From positions 38,923,571 through 38,987,570 of the forward strand of contig NC_067123.1 in NCBI RefSeq assembly GCF_021347895.1: a DNA stretch of 64,000 nt, written 5' to 3'. Below the pieces are notes generated by a model. That model did not search any database, was not told the origin of the DNA, and was given only the letters and a program-made list of their open reading frames with translations. This DNA comes from Acanthochromis polyacanthus (taxonomy: Eukaryota > Chordata > Actinopteri > Pomacentridae). Below are positions 58,501-64,000 of the stretch, in pieces; within the stretch, counting starts at the first letter, position 1, and each line of letters opens with the position of its first letter. The position numbers and the translations under genes were made by a program.

Positions 58501-59783
58501 CTTGCTCTGAGTGCGGCAAAATATTCAGCCGCAAGCACAACATGAGCATACACATGAGGATCCACACTGGAGAGAGACCGTTCAGCTGCTCCGTTTGCCA
58601 GAAGAGCTTCAAACATGGAGGACACCTGACACAGCACATGGCTGTCCATGCTAAGGAGAACCGCTTCAACTGCTGCATTTGTGACAAAAAATTCACGTGG
58701 CTTTACGAGCTCAGACGACACTCGTGTGGTAGTGAGTCCTCTCAGACGCAAGAACCCCAAACTAATCAGGAGGGTGAGGTCATGGTCACTTCTGTCACTG
58801 CGAAGAGTAAAGAGGTTAAAGAGAAACCTCAGCTTTATCACAGAGACTCTGAGCAACAACCACAACCACATATTGAAGACACGAAAGGAACCAAAGAGTC
58901 TGTGAGTGTCCCTGCAGGTAATGCAGGATGTAAGCTGAGCAGAAGGTCGTTCAGCTGCTCCGAGTGCGGCAAGACATTTGTCCGAAAACAGCATCTGCAG
59001 GCCCATGCCAGAATCCACACCGGAGAGAGACCATTCAGCTGCTCTATCTGTGGTAAAACGTTTGGCTGCCAGCGGTCGCTGCTGGGTCACATGAACAGTC
59101 ACACTGGAGAGAAACCCTTTAACTGCTCTCAGTGTGGAAAACGATTTGCCCGCATGGTCAACCTGAAAACCCACGAGAGGATTCACACAGGCGAGCGTCC
59201 GTTCAGCTGCCCCTTCTGTGGAAAAGGTTTCACTCAGAAGTGTCACATGACTCAGCACATGGCTGTCCACACAGGTCAGAAACAATTCACCTGCAGCGTC
59301 TGTGACAAGAAGTTCACGTGGCTGTCAGGCTTCAAGCGACACAAATGTGGCTGTCAGCAGGAAGACCATGATGACAACCAGATTGAAGAAAAGTCAGAGG
59401 TAGCACCAGGCGAGAAACCGTTTCACTGCCGTGAGTGTGGTAACAGGTTCAGTCATAAACACAATCTGAAAACACACATGAAGATTCACACAGGAGAGAA
59501 ACCGTTCAGCTGCTCCGTGTGCAGTAAAGGTTTTTTAGCGAGTGGAGCTCTGAAGAAACACCTGAGGACTCACTCAGGTGAGAAACCCTTCAGTTGCTCC
59601 GTCTGTGGCATCAGGTTCACTCAGGGAGGAAACCTAAAAAGGCACATGATGCAACACACTGGGAAGGCCAGAGAGAAACCATTTCACTGCTCAGTGTGTG
59701 GTAAAGGCTTTACACAGGTGTCGAACATGAAGCGACACATGGAAAAACAGAAACACGTCAGCCACGGGAAGACGAAGCTGTGA
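55505..59783 (+). CDS. Multi-C2H2 zinc-finger protein with teleost-type acidic N-terminus (15 fingers)
   Basis: Three exons, 55505-55568, 57268-57450 and 57901-59783, joined in phase 1, give 709 residues. Presumed nuclear DNA-binding protein; target unknown. Residues 1-180 are acidic and carry repeated cassettes [19 protein letters not shown]...VKTEDDE and [12 protein letters not shown], encoded in exons 2 and 3. Such segments are common in fish multi-finger proteins. Exon 1 ([19 protein letters not shown]) is not one I recognise. From about residue 184 to 700 there are 15 fingers with TGE(R/K)P(F) linkers. Twelve are canonical C2H2. Three (third, sixth and eleventh) end H-x-C (NHQC, RHSC, RHKC) and share the motif KKFTW; they break the array into blocks. 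The last finger has a longer H-H gap (HMEKQKH). No transposase or SCAN, KRAB or BTB domain is seen. A named orthologue cannot be given. Confidence 0.92.
55569..57267 (+). other. First intron of the zinc-finger gene
   Basis: GC-rich for about 200 bp, then an AAT-rich simple-sequence tract (about 55965-56150). A family M copy (56188-56636) follows, then unclassified sequence. Confidence 0.6.
56188..56636 (+). repeat. Family M repeat copy
   Basis: 'agcgttggtttgtctgtctttccgtctgtctgttagcaacattac' to 'ggaggagtactgctctctctgagtgctttt'. Confidence 0.72.
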
Positions 59784-59870
59784 CCAGCTCAGAACATTGA
59801 CCAGAAGAAAATGGAAGCCTGCTGACATATGACAGCAAACCATCGGACTGCTCATAGCACTTGTTTCATT

Positions 59871-60305
59871 ATTACCTCCGCCAAGGAGGTTATGTGACAC
59901 CCGGCGTTTGTGTGTCTGTCTGTCTGTCTGTTAGCAAGATAACTCAAAAACGCCTGGGCAGATTCAGATGAAATTTTGAGGGGATGTAGACTATGGTAAG
60001 AGGAAGAGCTGATTTAATTTTGGTGGCAATCCGGAAAGGATCCTGGATTCTGGATCACTTTGAATTTTTTAGTATGTTTTAGTATGTGGTCCAAAATATG
60101 ACAAAAACATCATAGGTTAGTATGTCGTCCAACAAATTGGAACAAGGTGTCCAGATAGCTCAACTGGTTAAGAAGGTGATTCGTAAACAGAACTGTGTCA
60201 GAGACGCAGGTTCGATTCCAGCTCATGATTCTTTACTGCATGGGTTTCCTGTTTTCCTCTCTATCCTTGGCGGAGGTCTGCACTCTCTGAGTGCTTTTCT
60301 AGTTT
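59871..60305 (+). repeat. Family M repeat with inverted ends, carrying a tRNA-like insert
   Basis: Starts 'attacCTCCGCCAAGGAGG' and ends 'CCTTGGCGGAGGtctgcactctctgagtgctttt', so CCTCCGCCAAGG is inverted at the two ends (59875-59886, 60265-60276). The middle contains a tRNA-like stretch. It begins 90 bp after the zinc-finger stop codon, so the 3' UTR may run into it. Confidence 0.75.
60152..60225 (+). repeat. tRNA-like SINE head (not a functional tRNA)
   Basis: A box TAGCTCAACTGG (60158-60169) and B box GGTTCGATTCC (about 60209-60219) are intact. The 5' and 3' flanks cannot form an acceptor stem and the A-B spacing is long, so it is a SINE-type relic. Confidence 0.7.
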
Positions 60306-60484
60306 TAAAAGTGTGATATCAGATCAGAATATATATATTTTTTTAATAAGTTTAAATGTGTTTCAGTCCCCACAAGTTGCACATCTGAAATGTGTTTATG
60401 ATGTAAACCGCCTTAAAAAAAAAAAAAAGGGAAATCAGGAAGTTTTCCACTGCAGAAATTTACAGACTGTTTTGGAGATACCTG

Positions 60485-62109
60485 GGGCCTCATTTATAAA
60501 ACATTGCGTAGGATCCATACTCAAAGTTTGCGTACGCTGAAAATCTGAAATGGGCTTATGCCCTTCGCCCCTGATTTATAAAACTGTGTGTAAGCACAGC
60601 TGCACACAATTTCCTTATAAATCACACACCAGCTGGAAGATTGGACAGGTGGATCCACCTCACATTCCGCCCACAACACACCCACATTTTACCATGAATG
60701 GTCAATGCAAAGTAACTCATGAATGTAGCTGTATATAAATAAGCTGCTGATCCACGGCATTTTACGCAGCGCCAGCCTGCAGTCTTTTCCCCACACTGCT
60801 GTGCGTCAGGGTGAATGAATCATGTGTTGACCCAGGCCACCCTGCCACTAAATTTGTTATGACCATGTCCGATGTACAAATAATTTGTAAACTGATTGAA
60901 TGTACATTTTTTCGGTTCACATAGACAAATTCATCTTCACTCGGAGCCCTTACAGCAACATGAGTGCAGTCAGTTACGCCGATTACATTTGGAAACCGGA
61001 CATCGCTGCAAATTGCCGTTTAATGTTGGCCTGTTCACCCACAGTGTAAGGAAACCTGATGTACTGACTGGTCATGTTTATAATGTCATCCAAAGCAGCT
61101 GGCATTATTGCGCTGAGGGATGGTTGTGATATCCCAGACCTAAAGGACATCATTTAACTGTATATCAGACCCAGATAGGATTTAGACAACAAATGTAACC
61201 TCATATATTCTTCATATAAAACACAGACCTGTCGGCCACTTAACGCTGGAAGAAGCCGGTTTCGCCAGAAACCCCCGAGTCGTCAGCTCCTGTGTCTGTA
61301 CCGGGATGGCGTGGTTTTGGCAGGTGGGTCTGTCTACAACGGCCCAGTTCAGCACATAGATCCAAGAGTACTGCTCTAGGGAATCTGAATCGGCTTATTA
61401 GCCAGTCATCGTCCAGGAAATCCCCGTTTATCCCTAAAGTCTCTCTCCATTCTTAACGTGATCTTCCAGCAATGCCAGCGCATCCATTGTGCCACATTAC
61501 ACACGGCTGTCACCCGCTATTTATCTGCTTGATCAGCGATTGGACTGATTGTCACAGGCCTTTTCCAAATTAGTAATCAATCAGTGTCACTCACCGCTCT
61601 ATATCATTTGAAGATGGAAGTTTGATATATGAACATAGTTCTGCAAATACAGTCGTAGGCCGAATAGCGCACTATATGAACATCTACAACAACGAGGGTT
61701 TATGATTATCCGACTCTACAAGTCTAATATGTGATAACAATAAAGGTTTGAGATCAATCCGGCTTCAATTCACCACTTCACCCTCCGGCACTGCTGTTCC
61801 CTCTGTCTCCAAAATGTGCTTAAGCAAGCATCAAAGTTGGTGCACCGGTGCGCACATTCTCACGCCAAGTTTGTTTTTAGAAATCACAACGTACACAACG
61901 TACACCACTTTCTACGCAAAGGTTGTGATTTACACCACTTTCTAGCCCTGTTTTGTGCGTACGCAAGCATCAAGCATCAAGGTTGGCGCACCGGTGCGCA
62001 CATTCTCATGCCAAGTTTGTTTTTTTAAATCACAACCTTTGCGTAGAAAGTGGTGTACACCACTTTCTAGCCCTGTTTTGTGCGTACGCAAGCTTTATAA
62101 ATGAGGCCC
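60485..62109 (-). mobile_element. PIF/Harbinger element with 3-bp target duplication
   Basis: GGGCCTCATTTATAAA at 60485 and its inverse TTTATAAATGAGGCCC ending 62109. The 3-bp duplication CTG (60482-60484 and 62110-62112) fits the CWG preference of Harbinger. The interior holds a broken transposase on the minus strand. The last about 130 bp of the right end occurs twice (61827-61966 and 61974-62095). Confidence 0.92.
60770..61545 (-). pseudogene. Harbinger (HARBI1-like) transposase remnant
   Basis: Minus-strand reading gives, in order but in shifting frames, a DDWLISRF-type N-terminal stretch (near 61400), SQPSLSAIMPAALDDII (near 61110) and NVIGVTDCTHVAVRAPSEDE (near 60960). WPGSTHDSF (near 60830) follows, then homology stops. 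A one-base frameshift separates the second and third pieces, in-frame stops occur upstream, and the C-terminal third is missing. DCTH would contain the first catalytic aspartate. Confidence 0.82.
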
Positions 62110-62324
62110 CTGGACCGTTGCCTGGAATCGTCTACAAGACTCAGTGTTTTCAAAGCCTACCATCCAGTTGCTGTATCATCAGAGTCAAAGCTGTTGGATC
62201 CTACAAAGCCTGAGTTCCTGCAATGGAAAGATACCTTATGTTTTCTGTTTTTTTCTATGTTATTTTTTCTGGTTATTTTTATGTGTTTATATGTCTTAAA
62301 GCAGTTGGATAAAACAGCTGACAG

Positions 62325-64000
62325 GTAAGCGGGTTTGGAGGATCTCTCTCTGAATAACAGAACTCAAAGTGCAGTCTTCTACCAGTATTCTGTCTCATAG
62401 TTTTACCAAAAGGTGATCCAGATCCGTTTCAAATCAGTCGTCCGTTAAGAATCAACAAAGACCTGTAAATGATGTTAATCTGTGTTTGTTTGCTGGATCA
62501 GTAAGTTCCCATCAGTCTCTGCGGTTCTGATGACCATCTGCACATCTGACCTGTTGCTGCGTAAAGCCTTATGATTGGACCTTTAAAGTGAAGGGCAGCG
62601 TCAGGTGAAAAGTATGTGGAGGAAACATCTTCATCCTCTCTCTGATTCTTTATTATGAACTGAAAAACTGTCAGAAACACTGAGTTATGTTAATTCATCT
62701 GGTTTTGTCTGCCCAAACACATTAAGTTCACCCACACAGATGTATTTTATTTTATTTATAAAGCTGGAATCGAAATAAGTTTTTCTAATAATGTCTTTGA
62801 TGATAATCAGTTGTTAAAACTGCTGCTGATTGTTCATGTTTCCATGTGCAGATTTTTACTTGTGATTAAATGAATTGTTATGTGAGACATGGGATGAAAG
62901 AGTCCAGATCAGGTGTCCAGAGCCAGATCTGTCCTCTTCATTCCAGTTCTGATCCAAACATCCAGAAACACTTGACTCAACACACGAGGTAGATGACCTG
63001 CAGCATGAGCAGGTATTTCTTTAAGATAAAACACAGAAATGCAGAGTTTCACTGTGTAAACATTGATGGAAATGTTTGCAGCTTTACCTGAATGTGACAG
63101 GGATCTGTGGATAAACTCAGGCAGTCTCCAGCTTCCAAAGCATGTCAGATATTTTGAGTGTCATTACCTGGTTTAATTTTTTTCTCCTTATCAAAGCCGA
63201 ACCAAATACAGTGAGCTGAACGGACCAAATACTGAAGGCAGACGGAAATATTCAAGACAGAGTTTCTTCATTTCATCATTCATCTCATTTCAGTGACAAA
63301 TGAGATAATGGGTCAATATGTAATTGCAGGACTTTTTGTGTCATAGTTGACATTTTTGCTGTTTTCAGGCCTAAAACCAACATGGCCGCCTATAACCAAA
63401 CACCACATGGTATTTTTAGAGAAAGATTCTTCTAGATATTATATATACATGAGTAAAATGGAAAGTTATTTCTAAAGATGTAGTAAACCTGTTGACTACT
63501 TTATATTAAATAACTGAGAAAGCCTTGGAGTCTTCCAGTCTTTTATTCAGGAGGAAATGACATCATGTGGAGCAGGTCATGTGATCTGGAATTAACACAC
63601 TTCCTGGAGAGGTGTTTTTGGAACGGGGAACTTAATGGTTTAATTTGTAATTTTCCATATAAAATGTGATTATATTGGCAAAAAGAAATATCCGTCATGA
63701 TTATCTCAACTTAATAAAAAGAACACAATCCAAACTATTTTTGAATAAACTCATTTTATTATTGTTTAGCTAATTAGAAGGTGGTTGATATTAAATTTGT
63801 ATGGTAATTTAGTTGGCATTTTAATGATATTCAGTCCTTTTTTTTAATTAATAAACGATTGTTTCCATAATAAATAATTATGGAATTTATAAAGACATGA
63901 TCATAATGAACATATAAAATATTAGTTTTATTACTTTGCTAAAAATGTATGCAAGATATATGCCATGGACTTCATAAGTTCCTCAATTATAGATTGACCC
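62325..64000. other. Right end of window: nothing recognised
   Basis: AT-rich sequence without supported exons, RNA genes or repeats matching others in the window. Confidence 0.5.

Larger units (their letters stand above)
60456..62324 (+). pseudogene. Hypothetical exon with one membrane helix, split by the Harbinger insertion
   Basis: Removing the Harbinger element and one CTG leaves a frame open from an acceptor-like site (ttttccactgcag, 60455) to a good donor (GACAG|gtaagc, 62324): 241 bases, phase 1 in. The right part encodes KAYHPVAV, then DPTKPEFLQWKDT, then about 20 hydrophobic residues (LCFLFFSMLFFLVIFMCLYV) and KQLDKTAD. I recognise no family. Whether it was ever a real exon is uncertain: a frame this long is unlikely but not impossible by chance, and no partner exon was found. 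Confidence 0.25.

Noticed and set aside
58446..59285. 279-codon minus-strand frame
   Set aside because: Antisense shadow of the zinc-finger exon; repeated finger codons keep the opposite strand open.
60158..60219. Functional tRNA gene
   Set aside because: A and B boxes are good, but no acceptor stem forms and the spacing is wrong; a SINE head fits better.

Overview
The window is vertebrate nuclear DNA, almost certainly a percomorph-type ray-finned fish. Spliced genes with GT-AG introns lie in AT-rich, repeat-packed introns. The repeats are typical of teleosts: short piggyBac-, hAT-, Tc1- and Harbinger-like elements, tRNA-derived SINEs and tails of Rex/L2-type LINEs. No prokaryotic operon, CRISPR array or viral gene is present.

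Four protein-coding genes were assembled by hand from splice sites and reading phase. (1) 1-6360, minus strand: the 5' part of a BTB zinc-finger gene, best matched to zbtb12. Three coding exons (200 residues) are present, plus a probable untranslated first exon; the zinc-finger exons lie beyond the left edge. (2) 6612-31394, plus strand: complete ehmt2 (G9a, histone H3K9 mono/di-methyltransferase), 27 coding exons that close in frame at 1173 residues. (3) 32936-53459, plus strand: complete slc44a4 (choline-transporter-like 4 / thiamine pyrophosphate transporter), 22 coding exons, 720 residues. (4) 55505-59783, plus strand: a three-exon, 709-residue zinc-finger gene with 15 fingers and a teleost-type acidic N-terminus.

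ZBTB12, EHMT2 and SLC44A4 are neighbours in the human MHC class III region, so this is a conserved class III-type block. zbtb12 and ehmt2 are head to head and probably share a GC-rich promoter near 6.06-6.61 kb. ehmt2 and slc44a4 are head to tail, 1.5 kb apart.

The introns are the unusual part. One piggyBac-like palindromic element (TTAA sites, CCCT...AGGG ends) occurs about 12 times. A separate element of about 570 bp occurs twice. It has TAGCCTAGCC...GGCTAGGCTA ends and exact 9-bp target duplications, and it carries an uninterrupted RecQ-like helicase fragment. Its empty target sites can be read from related repeats inside this same window. A hAT-like family (three copies, TAGGGCTG ends, 8-bp duplications) and a Harbinger element with a broken transposase are also clear. 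The Harbinger element splits an open frame that would encode one membrane helix. From 62.3 kb to the end no gene was recognised.
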